The position numbers and the translations under genes were made by a program. This document shows, one piece after another, positions 31,750 to 40,472 of a stretch of DNA of 40,743 nucleotides. Position 1 is the stretch's first letter; each line of letters begins with the position of its first letter. The notes under the pieces are model-generated. The model saw only the letters and a program-made list of their open reading frames with translations. It made no database searches and was not told the DNA's origin. The stretch is from Pseudomonadota bacterium. GTDB lineage: Bacteria > Pseudomonadota > Gammaproteobacteria > Acidiferrobacterales > Acidiferrobacteraceae. The stretch is taken from NCBI GenBank assembly GCA_021841585.1, contig JAKBUS010000020.1:1-40743 (forward strand), given 5' to 3'.

Positions 31750-32526
31750 TTATTTGGCGTACTGAAAGCCGGCGAGCTCGAGTTCCGGGAGCGTCCCGAC
31801 GATCCCGGGGGTGAGGATTACCCCAGGAATGAGGTGGTCGGTGAATTCCGCGGCCATGCGCTCATGGCTCAGGTGGTCGGGGTTCACACCTTTCTTGTGG
31901 AGTTTCATGGTGAGCTCCCAGACCTCGTTGTGGCAGCCAAGAAACACCGCCCCTCGCTGCTGCAATACCGGAATGCTGTTGTCATGCGGGGAGTACACAC
32001 CCTTGGTGTCCTCATAGTCACGCGGATTGGCGTGCGCGGCCGCGGGTTCGTTGACGAAGATATTGCTCGAAGCCTTACCCTTCGTGAGCCGGCCAAGATG
32101 ATACTTATCCCAAATATAGGCATCGTAGAGCGCAAGGTGGGCCGACCCGTGGGTTGCCGAGACACACAGGAAGTTGGGATGGCCAAACGACCATATTTGG
32201 GTGTTCATGGCGTTACGCATGAGATTGAGCCACGGGCTTGCAAGCGCGGTATTGTCCCAGACTTGGCGTGGATAGCCCCGATAGCGCAGCACGAGATCCA
32301 AAGCCGCGCTGTCCCATTGATCACGATGGGTGAGGATCATGGGGACGGTCTTGAAGTTGCGACGACGGGGCGCCCGCGCCAACGCCATGGTAAGCTCGCG
32401 CAGGCTGCGCGCCGACGGCGGCTCCAGATCCGAGCGCGCTGTCGTGCGTGCGGCGGCCCCACCGGCTACGGCCGCGCCGATTGCGGTAGCCCCTACCTGC
32501 TTGAAGAGAGTGCGTCTCGTTACCAT
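31750..32526 (-). CDS. Tat-exported DsrE-like protein
   Basis: The 258-residue product has a twin-arginine signal (TRRTLFKQVGATAIGAAVAGG). The mature part contains a DsrE-like arrangement: VPMILTHRDQWDSAALDLVLRY, then FLGCHNEVWELTMKLHKKGV (C198) and HLIPGVILTPGIVGTLPELELAGFQY, which matches the end of DsrE-type proteins with the cysteine before a helix. A second cysteine is C121. It is predicted to be folded before export and to act in the periplasm, perhaps on sulfane sulfur; substrate unknown. The nearest upstream gene on this strand, about 100 bases away, is the MobA/MocA-like gene. Confidence 0.65.
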   Translation of the reverse strand: MVTRRTLFKQVGATAIGAAVAGGAAARTTARSDLEPPSARSLRELTMALARAPRRRNFKTVPMILTHRDQWDSAALDLVLRYRGYPRQVWDNTALASPWLNLMRNAMNTQIWSFGHPNFLCVSATHGSAHLALYDAYIWDKYHLGRLTKGKASSNIFVNEPAAAHANPRDYEDTKGVYSPHDNSIPVLQQRGAVFLGCHNEVWELTMKLHKKGVNPDHLSHERMAAEFTDHLIPGVILTPGIVGTLPELELAGFQYAK

Positions 32527-32623
32527 GCCGGATCTCCCTCGGATGTTAAGCTCATTACCGAACGAGGCCCATCATAAGGCGCGCCACGCGCTGCCTGCCA
32601 GCGCACAAAGCCGGATGGGTCGT

Positions 32624-33229
32624 TCAGTGTCGGGCGCCGTCGGCGAATCGCGAATCGCGGTGGGCGGTGACGTGGAGCAGGTCCTCGGGCGCATCGATGT
32701 CGCCGAGAATGCCTGAGTCCGAGCAAGGGATCTTGACTACGAGATGGCGGTGCGCCTTGATGAGCGCAAGCGCGCCGGTGTCCCCTGTAATGGCGCCGAG
32801 CTGTGGCCCGAGCGCCCTTGCAAAGCCCACCGGGTGGCCACGACGTCCGTGGAAATAGGGCGCGACGATGATCGCCCCGAGACGCAGTTGAGCGGCCACG
32901 GCCTGGGCGGTCTCTGGCTTTATGTAAGGCATGTCCGCCGACGCCACCAACCAGCCCGTTGAACCACCGGTCATGCGTACGCCGAAGGCCAGCGATGCCC
33001 CCTGGCCACCGTGCGCATCCGGGCAGCAGATGATCTCGAATCCGGCCCCGCGAAGCTGGCTGGCAAGCGCAAGGTCATCTGGCCTTATGATCGCCACCGC
33101 CCGATCCACCGCCGCGCGCAAAGCGTGTGCGCTGCGTACCGCGGGCGCTACGCCATCCATGGACTCGACGAGCTTGGGTGATCCGTAACGCCGGCTGCGG
33201 CCAGCTGCCAACAGTAATCCCGTAATCAT
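32624..33229 (-). CDS. MobA/MocA-like molybdenum-cofactor nucleotidyltransferase
   Basis: Members of this group activate molybdopterin with CTP or GTP for molybdoenzymes. The 201-residue product has the nucleotide-binding start MITGLLLAAGRSRRYGSPKL, the ASADMPYIKPET motif and GHPVGFARAL, which fit MocA-type cytidylyltransferases best. AGGAGG precedes the ATG at 33229 by about eight bases. No molybdoenzyme gene is in the window, so the client enzyme is unknown. Confidence 0.8.
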   Translation of the reverse strand: MITGLLLAAGRSRRYGSPKLVESMDGVAPAVRSAHALRAAVDRAVAIIRPDDLALASQLRGAGFEIICCPDAHGGQGASLAFGVRMTGGSTGWLVASADMPYIKPETAQAVAAQLRLGAIIVAPYFHGRRGHPVGFARALGPQLGAITGDTGALALIKAHRHLVVKIPCSDSGILGDIDAPEDLLHVTAHRDSRFADGARH

Positions 33230-33736
33230 GAAAAAGACCTCCTTTAGTGGAGCGGAATTGGTTCCCTGCATGCGTGTGGCAATGTTTTTTGCCAACCGGC
33301 GCCGCGGTCATGGATGACAAGGCCCGCCGATGCCTGGATGGGCAACGCCGCGGCTGGATCGAGGCCAAGACAAAAGAGCCACGGCATCATGGGTCATGGC
33401 CTTAGGTGGCAGCGCCGAGGCCCGCCGAAACCCTGTCCCGTGCCCGGCGCGTCCATGGTGACCGAGAGGCCACGGGTCCGCGCCAGATGGTCGCTCGCGA
33501 CATTGGCGCCCACTCTGAAGGTAGACATCAGCCGCGGCGGTAGATTCCCCACCAAAGAAAACCCGCTTGTGTACCGCGTCCTCCCTGTGGTCGGCAGTCG
33601 TCATCGCGTCCGCGATCGCGCGGGCTCCGCTGGGGCGGCGCTCGGGAATCGTGACGGCCGTAGCGAGTCTCAGTCTAGAGTATCGGACGGCCTGTGCTAG
33701 GGACCTTTGGGCCTTGCCGCGAGATGCGCCAATGCG
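33230..33736. other. 507-base region without a confident gene
   Basis: The MobA/MocA-like gene begins at its left edge and msrB ends at its right edge, so it lies upstream of one and downstream of the other on the minus strand. Both strands have open frames of about 100-130 codons, but their Arg/Pro/Gly-rich products look like chance frames. No repeat or strong hairpin was found. Confidence 0.5.
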
Positions 33737-34210
33737 TTAGGCCTCTTCATCCTCGCCATCGCTTTGCGCGCCATCGGGCATGAAGCGCAGTGACACGGAG
33801 TTGACGCAATGCCGTTCACCGCTGGGGGGCGGCCCGTCGGGAAAGACATGGCCGAGGTGGCTTTGGCAGCGCGCGCAGCGGATCTCGGTGCGCGTCATGC
33901 CGTGACTGGTATCCATGACGCGCGCGACATGGTCGGGATCGATGGGTTGCGTGAAGCTCGGCCAACCGGTGCCTGACTCGAATTTGTCCTGGGAGCGAAA
34001 AAGCGGCAACGCGCATAGCCGGCAGATGAAGGTCCCCACCCCATGTTCGTCGAGCAGGCCGCCGCAAAACGGTGTCTCGGTGCCCGAGGCAAGCAGTACC
34101 CGCCGCTCCTCGGGGGTTAAGTCTCGCGCGCGCCGCTCGTAAACGACGGCGGGTAGCGGCGAGAGGTCATAGCCGGATGCCGAATAGCGTTTGGATTTCT
34201 CATCGTTCAT
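33737..34210 (-). CDS. msrB: Peptide-methionine (R)-S-oxide reductase
   Basis: MsrB reduces the R form of methionine sulfoxide. The 157-residue product has two zinc CxxC pairs (C63/C66 and C112/C115), the catalytic RHCVNSVSL with C135, and GTGWPSF. The ATG at 34210 gives the normal length; the open frame upstream runs into msrA in another frame. It is 25 bases downstream of msrA, so the two form an operon. Confidence 0.95.
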   Translation of the reverse strand: MNDEKSKRYSASGYDLSPLPAVVYERRARDLTPEERRVLLASGTETPFCGGLLDEHGVGTFICRLCALPLFRSQDKFESGTGWPSFTQPIDPDHVARVMDTSHGMTRTEIRCARCQSHLGHVFPDGPPPSGERHCVNSVSLRFMPDGAQSDGEDEEA

Positions 34211-34235
34211 GGGTCGTTCCCTTTTGTGGAGAGCG

Positions 34236-34841
34236 CTATGATAGCGGGGCGCGCCGCAGCATGTGCGCGAAATACTGCCGCAGCTTAGTGACTTTGGGGG
34301 CCGCGACATGCGCGACATAGGGTTGGTCGGGGTGGCAGGCGGCGTAATTGTTGTGATAGGCCTCGGCTGGATAGAATGGGCTTGCGGCCACGACCTCGGT
34401 CACGATCGGGTCCTTGAACACCCGCTCGCGCGTCAGTTGGCTGATGGTGGCAGCCGCCGCCGCGTGCTGGCGCTCATCGCCGTAGAAGATGACGGAACGG
34501 TATTGGCGTCCACGGTCATTGCCCTGCCGGTCTTTTTGCGTCGGGTCGTGGGCGATCGAGAAAAACACCGTGAGCAGGTCTTCATAGCGGATCTGCCGCG
34601 GGTCATAGGAGATGCGCACCGCCTCGGCGTGGTCGGTGTATCCTGCGCATACCTGCTGGTAGTCGGCGGTTTCGCGCGTGCCGCCGCAGTATCCGGACTC
34701 CGCCTGCAGGACCCCGTGCAATTCGCGAAAAACGGCCTCGACGCACCAGAAGCAGCCACCGGCCAGGATTGCGATCTCGGTATCTGGTCCCGTGGGCAAA
34801 TGGGCGCTCTTGTCCGGCGTTCTCGTGTCGCGGTCGTGCAT
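34236..34841 (-). CDS. msrA: Peptide-methionine (S)-S-oxide reductase
   Basis: MsrA repairs the S form of methionine sulfoxide. The 201-residue product has the catalytic GGCFWC (C30; C33 follows), SGYCGGTRETADYQQVCAGYTDHAEAV, and ends with HMLRR. AGGAG lies before the ATG at 34841. The frame is open further upstream, but that part is Arg/Pro-rich and unlikely to be coding. No signal peptide, so it is cytoplasmic. It is divergent from the ferritin-like gene. Confidence 0.95.
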   Translation of the reverse strand: MHDRDTRTPDKSAHLPTGPDTEIAILAGGCFWCVEAVFRELHGVLQAESGYCGGTRETADYQQVCAGYTDHAEAVRISYDPRQIRYEDLLTVFFSIAHDPTQKDRQGNDRGRQYRSVIFYGDERQHAAAAATISQLTRERVFKDPIVTEVVAASPFYPAEAYHNNYAACHPDQPYVAHVAAPKVTKLRQYFAHMLRRAPLS

Positions 34842-35052
34842 GGCGATGCTCCTCTCGTTGTGCGGGTTCGGCCGGTAAGGCGCCCGGGCGCATGGGCTGG
34901 ATGTCGGCTGGCGGGCCTCCGGACGGTTTTTTATACTAACGCGAAGACGTGCTCTCACCCATCGGCTGACGCGACCGGCAGCCGATGGCGGCCGTCCCAC
35001 GATCGCGGCTAAGCGCGAGAGAGGCGGCACAAGAGCGATGGGAGGACATGCT

Positions 35053-35877
35053 ATGGACACGCTTTCCGGGCCTTTTCGGCGACGGTGGTCGCTCGACGAT
35101 ATCCCCTATGACCAAGTGGATCGCGTGGTGATCGCGGACGATCGCGACTGGTTTTATCTGCTTGCCGCCTCGTCGTTCGTGGAGATTCTGTCCGATCTGT
35201 ATGCCCGCAACCTAAGTGACTACTATGCTGGCGATGACGAGACCTGTGCCTGGCTTGCGCGCAAATGGGGGCCGGAGGAGGTGCAACACGGCGAGGCCTT
35301 GAAACGCTACGTCCTATCCGTATGGCCCGACTTCGACTGGCAGCGGGGGTTCGACGGGTTCCGGGCCGATTACGCACCCTATTGCGAGATCGAGCGGCTT
35401 GGTCCGACCCGCACGCTGGAAATGGCCGCGCGATGCGTGGTGGAGACCGGTACGTCGAGCTTTTACGGGATGCTGCGGCACGCGAGCCCGGAGCCGGTAT
35501 TGGCCACGTTGGCGGGGCATATTCGTGACGACGAGATCGGTCACTACAAAGGATTTTACCGGATCTATCGCGACTATCAGGGGCGCGAGCCGCATTCCCG
35601 ATGGCGCGTGGCGCGCGAGATCTGGCGGCGGGTGGCCGAGGTCGATAGTGAGGACGCCTATCTGGCCGTGAAGAACGTGAGCCTCGCGCACGAGTCGCGC
35701 ACGGCTTTCACGCGCGCGGATTTTCTTGCCTTCCGCAATCGCATACGGGTGTGGATGCGCCAGCATTACCCCTTTCAGCCGGCGGTCAAGATGCTGCTTA
35801 CGCCGCTCGACCTGCCCGCATCCTTGCAGAGGTTTATGGTGTCGTTCATGGTCGGCGGCGCGCGGCTCATCGTGTAG
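35053..35877 (+). CDS. Ferritin-like diiron protein
   Basis: The 274-residue protein is mostly helical and has diiron ligands in the ferritin-like order: E44 in FVEILSD, the first ExxH at E76-H79 (GPEEVQHGE), E131 in ETGTSSFYG, and a second ExxH at E161-H164 (DDEIGHYKGF). Oxygenase/desaturase-like or oxidative stress functions are possible; the substrate cannot be named. GGGAGG lies about six bases before the ATG at 35053. A C-terminal hydrophobic stretch (LQRFMVSFMVGGARLIV) may contact membrane. Confidence 0.75.
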   Translation: MDTLSGPFRRRWSLDDIPYDQVDRVVIADDRDWFYLLAASSFVEILSDLYARNLSDYYAGDDETCAWLARKWGPEEVQHGEALKRYVLSVWPDFDWQRGFDGFRADYAPYCEIERLGPTRTLEMAARCVVETGTSSFYGMLRHASPEPVLATLAGHIRDDEIGHYKGFYRIYRDYQGREPHSRWRVAREIWRRVAEVDSEDAYLAVKNVSLAHESRTAFTRADFLAFRNRIRVWMRQHYPFQPAVKMLLTPLDLPASLQRFMVSFMVGGARLIV

Positions 35878-35918
35878 CCGCGCGCGCCTGTCCGCAATGC
35901 CCCTAATGGCCCGCGGAT

Positions 35919-36182
35919 TTACGCCAGACGGCGTGTGAAGCGGATCAGGACGCCCGTGGCGTTGCGCTCGAGGTACGTGATGGCGACCTCGTGGCCATAG
36001 CGCTGTTCCAATTGTTGGAGTAAAGGGATGGGGTCGTGGTCGTTGCAAAAGTCCATGGCTTCGCCTGGGGTCAAGGCGTCGAGGGCACCGAAGATGGCCG
36101 CGTGGCGAAACCGCTTGGCGATGCCGCGGGCGTCGAATGGGTAGGTGCGATCATCGCGCAGGTGGTTGTGGGCAATGGTCAT
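35919..36182 (-). CDS. DUF2249 domain protein
   Basis: The 87-residue product fits the DUF2249 pattern: FDARGIAKRFRHAAIFGALDALTPGEAMDF, HDPIPLLQQLEQRYG and the strand ATGVLIRFTR. Such proteins are small soluble alpha-beta proteins related to TusA/SirA and are often under FNR-type control near denitrification or respiratory genes. GGAG stands upstream of the ATG. An FNR-like palindrome lies about 90 bases upstream. The long open frame further upstream is antisense to the acetolactate synthase gene and is not coding. Confidence 0.85.
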   Translation of the reverse strand: MTIAHNHLRDDRTYPFDARGIAKRFRHAAIFGALDALTPGEAMDFCNDHDPIPLLQQLEQRYGHEVAITYLERNATGVLIRFTRRLA

Positions 36183-36273
36183 GAAATGGTCTCCAATCGG
36201 TTGTGATGAGGCGTCGCGACTGTTATGGCGCGCGCTGCGGGGGCAATACTTGACCAATAAAGTCAGGTAATCC

Positions 36274-36287
36274 TTGACCGCGATCAA
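36274..36287. promoter_or_regulatory. FNR/CRP-family-like operator upstream of the DUF2249 gene
   Basis: TTGACCGCGATCAA differs from TTGAT-N4-ATCAA at one base and is the core of a 20-base near-palindrome, TCCTTGACCGCGATCAAGGA, with one mismatched pair. TATTGC (36248-36243 on the minus strand) would put the transcription start near 36236, with the site centred at about -44, close to a class II activator position. The same half-site variant TTGAC appears at 7232-7245. Confidence 0.55.
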
Positions 36288-36504
36288 GGACGCCGGGGGG
36301 CGCCGTTTGGCATGAGGCCTTGCACACCCCTTGTGCCGTGCCACGCGATCACGCACAATGACCCGGAATTCGCAAGGGACTACCCAATGACCGCCTGTTT
36401 GCCGCGTCTTTCTGCTAGGCCCGCGCACCGTTTCGACGGCGCGGTACTGGTCGTACGCGTAGCGAACGCCGGCGGCCAGAGCGACCTTTCGTAAACGTCT
36501 ACTC

Positions 36505-36529
36505 ATCCGCCGGCAGGCCGCCGGCGGAT
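36505..36529 (+). other. Perfect 10-base-pair hairpin before the acetolactate synthase gene
   Basis: ATCCGCCGGC and GCCGGCGGAT flank the five-base loop AGGCC. The hairpin ends about 60 bases before the ATG. It is not followed by a T-run, so an attenuator is only a possibility; a leader RNA structure or a regulator site would also fit. Confidence 0.5.
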
Positions 36530-36590
36530 AGCGTCCCTTCACGATATCATTCCTCGGCGGACTCCGGCCCCTAGCATAAGGAGTCGAACC

Positions 36591-38249
36591 ATGTCCGTGA
36601 CCTGTGCCGAACTGCTCGTGACCTTGCTCGAGCGCCACGGGGTGCGCCTTGTGGCCGGTATACCCGGGGGCACCATCCTGCCGATCTACGATGCCTTGGC
36701 GTGCTCCACGCAGATCCGTCACTTGCTCGTCCGCCATGAGCAGGCGGCGGGCTTCGTGGCCCAGGGCTATGCGCGCGCGACCGGCACGATTGGTGTGTGC
36801 CTGGCGTCGTCCGGTCCGGGCACGACCAATCTCTTGACCGCGGTGGCCGATGCAATGCGCGACTCCATCCCGCTCTTGGCGATCACAGGCCAGGTCCCGC
36901 GCGCGATGATCGGCACGGATGCCTTTCAGGAGGTGGACACCTGCGCCCTGGCGCGCACGGTCACCAAGTTCAGCGCGCAGGTGCGGTGCGCAGCAGACCT
37001 GCCCGGGATCCTCGCGAGCGCGTTTTCCGCGGCCCTGTCCGGGCGGCCCGGGCCCGTGTGGATCGATATCCCGAAGGATGTGCAGACCGAGTGCGTGTCC
37101 GTTGCGTGCGCGGGGCCACAGGCCTCGATCCCGGCCCCGCCCGCCATGCTGGCGGACACGGCCATGAGAGCCGCGGCCGAGGCCATTGCCGACGCGCGGC
37201 GTCCGGTCCTTTATCTTGGCGGCGGGCTCGTGCATGCAAACGCGACGCCGCTTGCGCGCGCCCTGGCCGAACGCCAGGACATACCGGCAGTCATGACTTT
37301 GATGGCGCTCGGCACGCTTCCCAAAGGACACCCCTTGTCGCTCGGGATGTTGGGCATGCACGGCTCGTGCGCAAGCCATGCCGTGCTGCGCGAGACCGAT
37401 CTCCTGATAGCCTTGGGGGCGCGCTTTGATGATCGCGCCACCGGCCGGCTCGCCGATTTCTGCCCGCAGGCCAAGGTGATTCACGTGGATATCGATGCAC
37501 GCGAACTTGGCCGGCTGCGCATCCCCGATATTGCGATCGCAGGCGACCTGGGGCACGTCTTGAGGGCACTCTTGCCACTCCTTCAGCCGCGCACGCGCCC
37601 GCTATGGCAGGCCCGGGTGGCGGCCTTGCGCGCCGCGCATCCGGATAAGGAGGGCGGTCCCACCGCCCCGCGCGCGCTCTTGCAGGAGGTCGCGCGCGCC
37701 GCGCCCCCGGAGGCGATCATCGTGAGCGACGTCGGCCAACACCAGATGTGGGTCGCGCAACATTATCCCCTGGCGGATGCGCGGCGCTGGCTTACCTCCG
37801 GCGGCCTTGGCACCATGGGCTTTGGCCTGCCGGTGGCAATCGGCGCAGCTCATGCCCGGCCCGAGGTCCCGGTGATCTGTTTTACGGGTGATGGCGGGCT
37901 TTTGATGAATATCCAGGAGCTTGCCACCGCCGCCGAGGCGGACGTCAACGTGAAGGTGATCGTCCTCGACAATCGATCACTCGGGCTTGTCGCCCAGCAG
38001 CAGGAGCTGTTCTATGCATCGCCCGGGTTTGGTTCGCGTTTCGCGCAAGCCACCGATTACGTCACTGTCGCCCGTGGGTTTGGCATACCGGCCTTCGATA
38101 CCGGCGACGCGGGCGCGGACCTGGATTTCTGGTCGGGCGTGCTGATGACCCCGGGACCATGCCTCGTGCGCGTGCCGGTGGACGCCCGCGAGCAGGCCTT
38201 GCCGATCGTGCCTCCTGGCGCCGCCCATTGGGAGGCGATCGGAGGGTAG
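36591..38249 (+). CDS. Acetolactate synthase large subunit, orphan
   Basis: This ThDP enzyme condenses two pyruvates, or pyruvate and 2-ketobutyrate, in branched-chain amino acid synthesis. The 552-residue product has the catalytic Glu50 in RHEQAAGFVAQGYAR, the central FAD-type domain, and the ThDP motif GDGGLLMNIQELATA with DNRSLGLV. Where AHAS II of Escherichia coli has Trp464 (preference for 2-ketobutyrate), this protein has Gln470 (GLVAQQQE), as in AHAS I. No regulatory subunit gene (ilvN/ilvH) follows; other ThDP enzymes of the family cannot be fully excluded. Confidence 0.85.
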   Translation: MSVTCAELLVTLLERHGVRLVAGIPGGTILPIYDALACSTQIRHLLVRHEQAAGFVAQGYARATGTIGVCLASSGPGTTNLLTAVADAMRDSIPLLAITGQVPRAMIGTDAFQEVDTCALARTVTKFSAQVRCAADLPGILASAFSAALSGRPGPVWIDIPKDVQTECVSVACAGPQASIPAPPAMLADTAMRAAAEAIADARRPVLYLGGGLVHANATPLARALAERQDIPAVMTLMALGTLPKGHPLSLGMLGMHGSCASHAVLRETDLLIALGARFDDRATGRLADFCPQAKVIHVDIDARELGRLRIPDIAIAGDLGHVLRALLPLLQPRTRPLWQARVAALRAAHPDKEGGPTAPRALLQEVARAAPPEAIIVSDVGQHQMWVAQHYPLADARRWLTSGGLGTMGFGLPVAIGAAHARPEVPVICFTGDGGLLMNIQELATAAEADVNVKVIVLDNRSLGLVAQQQELFYASPGFGSRFAQATDYVTVARGFGIPAFDTGDAGADLDFWSGVLMTPGPCLVRVPVDAREQALPIVPPGAAHWEAIGG

Positions 38250-38336
38250 GCCCAAGCGCGCCGGCGAATCGCCTAGCCCTGAGCGTGCCGCGGCGGTATC
38301 GGGCATAATGGAGACCTTGTGTCCTTGGGGGAAATC

Positions 38337-39368
38337 ATGCCACCGTCCGCTCTATCCGCTGTCGAATTCGCCTGCCGCATGCCTAAGGCCGAGCTGCATG
38401 TGCATATCGAGGGAACGCTCGAGCCTGATCTTGCGTTCGCGCTGGCGCGCCGCAATGGGCTCACCCTGCCGTTTGCCAACGAGGAGGCGCTGCATGCCGC
38501 CAAGGCATTCACCGATCTCCAGTCGTTCCTAGACCTCTATTACGCCTGCGCGGACGTGCTGCGCACCAGCCACGACTTCGCCGACCTCATGCTCACCTAT
38601 CTCGGCCGCGCGCACGCCGATGGTGTCGTGCATGCGGAGATCTTTTTCGATCCCCAGACCCATACGGCGCGCGGTATCCCTCTCGCCGAGGTCATGGCTG
38701 GCCTCAATGCCGGGCGCGCCGAGGGCATGCGGCGTTTTGGCATCACGAGCCGGCTCATCCTGTGTTTCCTAAGGCATCTGAGCGAGGAAGAGGCGTTTGC
38801 GACGCTCGAGGCCGCCCAGCCCTTTCTTGATGACATCGATGGTTTTGGTCTCGACTCCTCGGAACGCGACCATCCGCCCACGCAGTTCGCGCGCGTATTC
38901 GCGCGCGTGCGCGCCTTGGGCAAGCGGGTCGTGGCCCATGCCGGTGAAGAGGGTCCGGCGTCGTATATCACCGAGGCCCTCGATGTCCTGGGGGCTTCGC
39001 GCATAGATCACGGCGTACGCGCCGTCGAGGACCCTGCGCTGGTCCGGCGGCTGGCCGCGGACGGTGTCGCGCTCACCGTCTGCCCCTTGTCGAACGTGCG
39101 GCTGCGGGTCTTTCCCGCCATGAAGGACCATACCTTGCCGGTGCTGATGGCTAACGGTGTGCGCGTGACGATCAATAGCGATGATCCGGCCTACTTCGGG
39201 GGCTACATGAACGACAACATCCGTGCCGTGCATGAGGCCTTCGGTTTCGACCGCGCCACCTGGGCGGCGCTTGCGCGCAACAGCCTGGAGGCGAGCTGGG
39301 CCGGGGCCGATGACAAGGCCCGCTGGATCGCGGCGCTGGAGGCGCTGGCGGCCGCCCCCATCCCATAA
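38337..39368 (+). CDS. Adenine deaminase-type member of the adenosine deaminase family
   Basis: Family members hydrolyse adenine or adenosine to release ammonia in purine salvage. The 343-residue protein has the zinc ligands HVH (H21, H23), HAGEEGP, IDHGVRA and the end motif NSDDPAYFGGY. GLDSSERDHPPTQF is characteristic of the adenine deaminase subgroup; adenosine deaminases have a different sequence there. I chose the ATG at 38337, with GGGGG six bases before it; a GTG at 38319 would add six residues. Confidence 0.85.
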   Translation: MPPSALSAVEFACRMPKAELHVHIEGTLEPDLAFALARRNGLTLPFANEEALHAAKAFTDLQSFLDLYYACADVLRTSHDFADLMLTYLGRAHADGVVHAEIFFDPQTHTARGIPLAEVMAGLNAGRAEGMRRFGITSRLILCFLRHLSEEEAFATLEAAQPFLDDIDGFGLDSSERDHPPTQFARVFARVRALGKRVVAHAGEEGPASYITEALDVLGASRIDHGVRAVEDPALVRRLAADGVALTVCPLSNVRLRVFPAMKDHTLPVLMANGVRVTINSDDPAYFGGYMNDNIRAVHEAFGFDRATWAALARNSLEASWAGADDKARWIAALEALAAAPIP

Positions 39369-39977
39369 TATATGATCGGCGCGCCGGGGCAGGATCGCTA
39401 TCCGCGACCCCTTCGCCCAACACGCGGCTTGCCGTCACATCTTGCCGACCGACGTCGGGCGCGATCTGCCCAAGACGGCGCGCGAGATATTTGATGACCT
39501 GGCGCGCCTTGATAGGGCGCTTGCCGGCCTCAAGGGACTGAATCGCCGTTCCTTGAGCATCGCGGTTGCGGCCATCGCGAAAGATCCCGCGCCCGGTGTC
39601 CTGGGGAGGTGGAGGGCAGCGAGGCCATAAAGCCGGGCATCGTGGTGCCTTTGAGGGTCTCCATCCGGTCGCGTCATACGATCGTGATGGAGAGCGCCCC
39701 GGGTTCGCTGGGGTGCTCAATGTCGAGCGCTGGCGGATCGTGTGGCCCTGCTATGTCGTCGACCGCAAGGGCAGGCGGCCATCGCCCGCGAAGTGCATTC
39801 TGCGGCTATCTGCGCGAATATATAGGCGAGCCCGATCGGGGGGCTCATGAACGCGGGGCGTGATGCCAGGTCATTGCAAAACGCTACATCTTGCGGCTGT
39901 CTCCGGGATTAATCTGGACGGGCATAATGGTGGTTACGGAATACGGTGTCTGTTTCTTACGGAAAAGGAGCCTTTAC
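39369..39977. other. 609-base region without a confident gene
   Basis: A plus-strand stretch from about 39442 to 39630 reads as a plausible protein segment (LPKTAREIFDDLARLDRALAGLKGL) but then stops, and further plausible segments (VERWRIVWPCYVVDRKGR) lie in another frame near 39720-39780. This pattern could be a decayed gene. The last 50 bases must carry the promoter or leader of the CpxP-like gene. Confidence 0.4.
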
Positions 39978-40472
39978 ATGTCGAAATCGCGATTGACGCT
40001 TGCGCTGCTCGGTTTGTTCGCCACGGGAACGGCGTTTGCCATGCCCCCCACGGGGCCCATGGCCCCGCCGCCCCCGGGGTGTCATGTCGTCATGCGCCAT
40101 CGGTTCTTCCATCACCCCATGATCCCCATGGTCCTGCCATTGGCGGAGATGCGGTCCTACAGCCTGCATCTGAGCGATCAGCAGGTGAGCACACTGGCCG
40201 TATGGCATAACCGCCATATGCGTGTCGCGGTGCCGCTCATGAAGCGCCTGCACAATGACAGGCGCGCGCTCCATAAGGCCCTGTTGCAAGGCGACAGGCA
40301 GGAAACTATGCGTGATGTCACCCGCCTGGATCGCGACCGCGCGCGCTTGCTGGACCTCGAGGTCGCGCAGGTGCGCATCGTGCGCAAGACGTTGTCGGCC
40401 GATCAGTGGCAGAAGCTTGTGCATATGGTTCACCGCATGCCACCCATGCGCTTCATGATGATGCACCGCTGA
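39978..40472 (+). CDS. Periplasmic CpxP/ZraP-like protein, His/Met-rich
   Basis: The 164-residue product has a signal peptide (MSKSRLTLALLGLFATGTAFA). The mature part is helical with an LTxxQ-like pattern (LSDQQVSTLAVWHNRHM and LSADQWQKLVHMV), as in the CpxP/Spy/ZraP group of periplasmic stress chaperones. His/Met clusters near both ends (MRHRFFHHPMIPM and MRFMMMHR) suggest metal binding. AGGAG is seven bases before the ATG. It is the last complete gene of the window; no two-component system is adjacent here. Confidence 0.75.
   Translation: MSKSRLTLALLGLFATGTAFAMPPTGPMAPPPPGCHVVMRHRFFHHPMIPMVLPLAEMRSYSLHLSDQQVSTLAVWHNRHMRVAVPLMKRLHNDRRALHKALLQGDRQETMRDVTRLDRDRARLLDLEVAQVRIVRKTLSADQWQKLVHMVHRMPPMRFMMMHR

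Larger units (their letters stand above)
36183..36590. other. Regulatory gap between the DUF2249 and acetolactate synthase genes
   Basis: This 408-base divergent region has no credible gene. It contains the FNR-like palindrome at 36274-36287, a TGAC-N7-GTCA dyad at 36251-36265, a possible minus-strand -10 TATTGC (36248-36243) and a 10-base-pair perfect hairpin at 36505-36529. Confidence 0.6.

Noticed and set aside
31750-32577. Plus-strand frame opposite the Tat-exported DsrE-like gene
   Set aside because: The minus-strand product has a clear twin-arginine signal and family features; the plus-strand product has none.
36312-36494. 60-codon plus-strand frame in the regulatory gap
   Set aside because: No ribosome-binding site, no recognisable feature, and it covers the divergent promoter region.
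35919-37556. 545-codon minus-strand frame ending in DUF2249
   Set aside because: Only the last 87 residues form the DUF2249 protein. The rest runs antisense to the acetolactate synthase gene and through a regulatory region.
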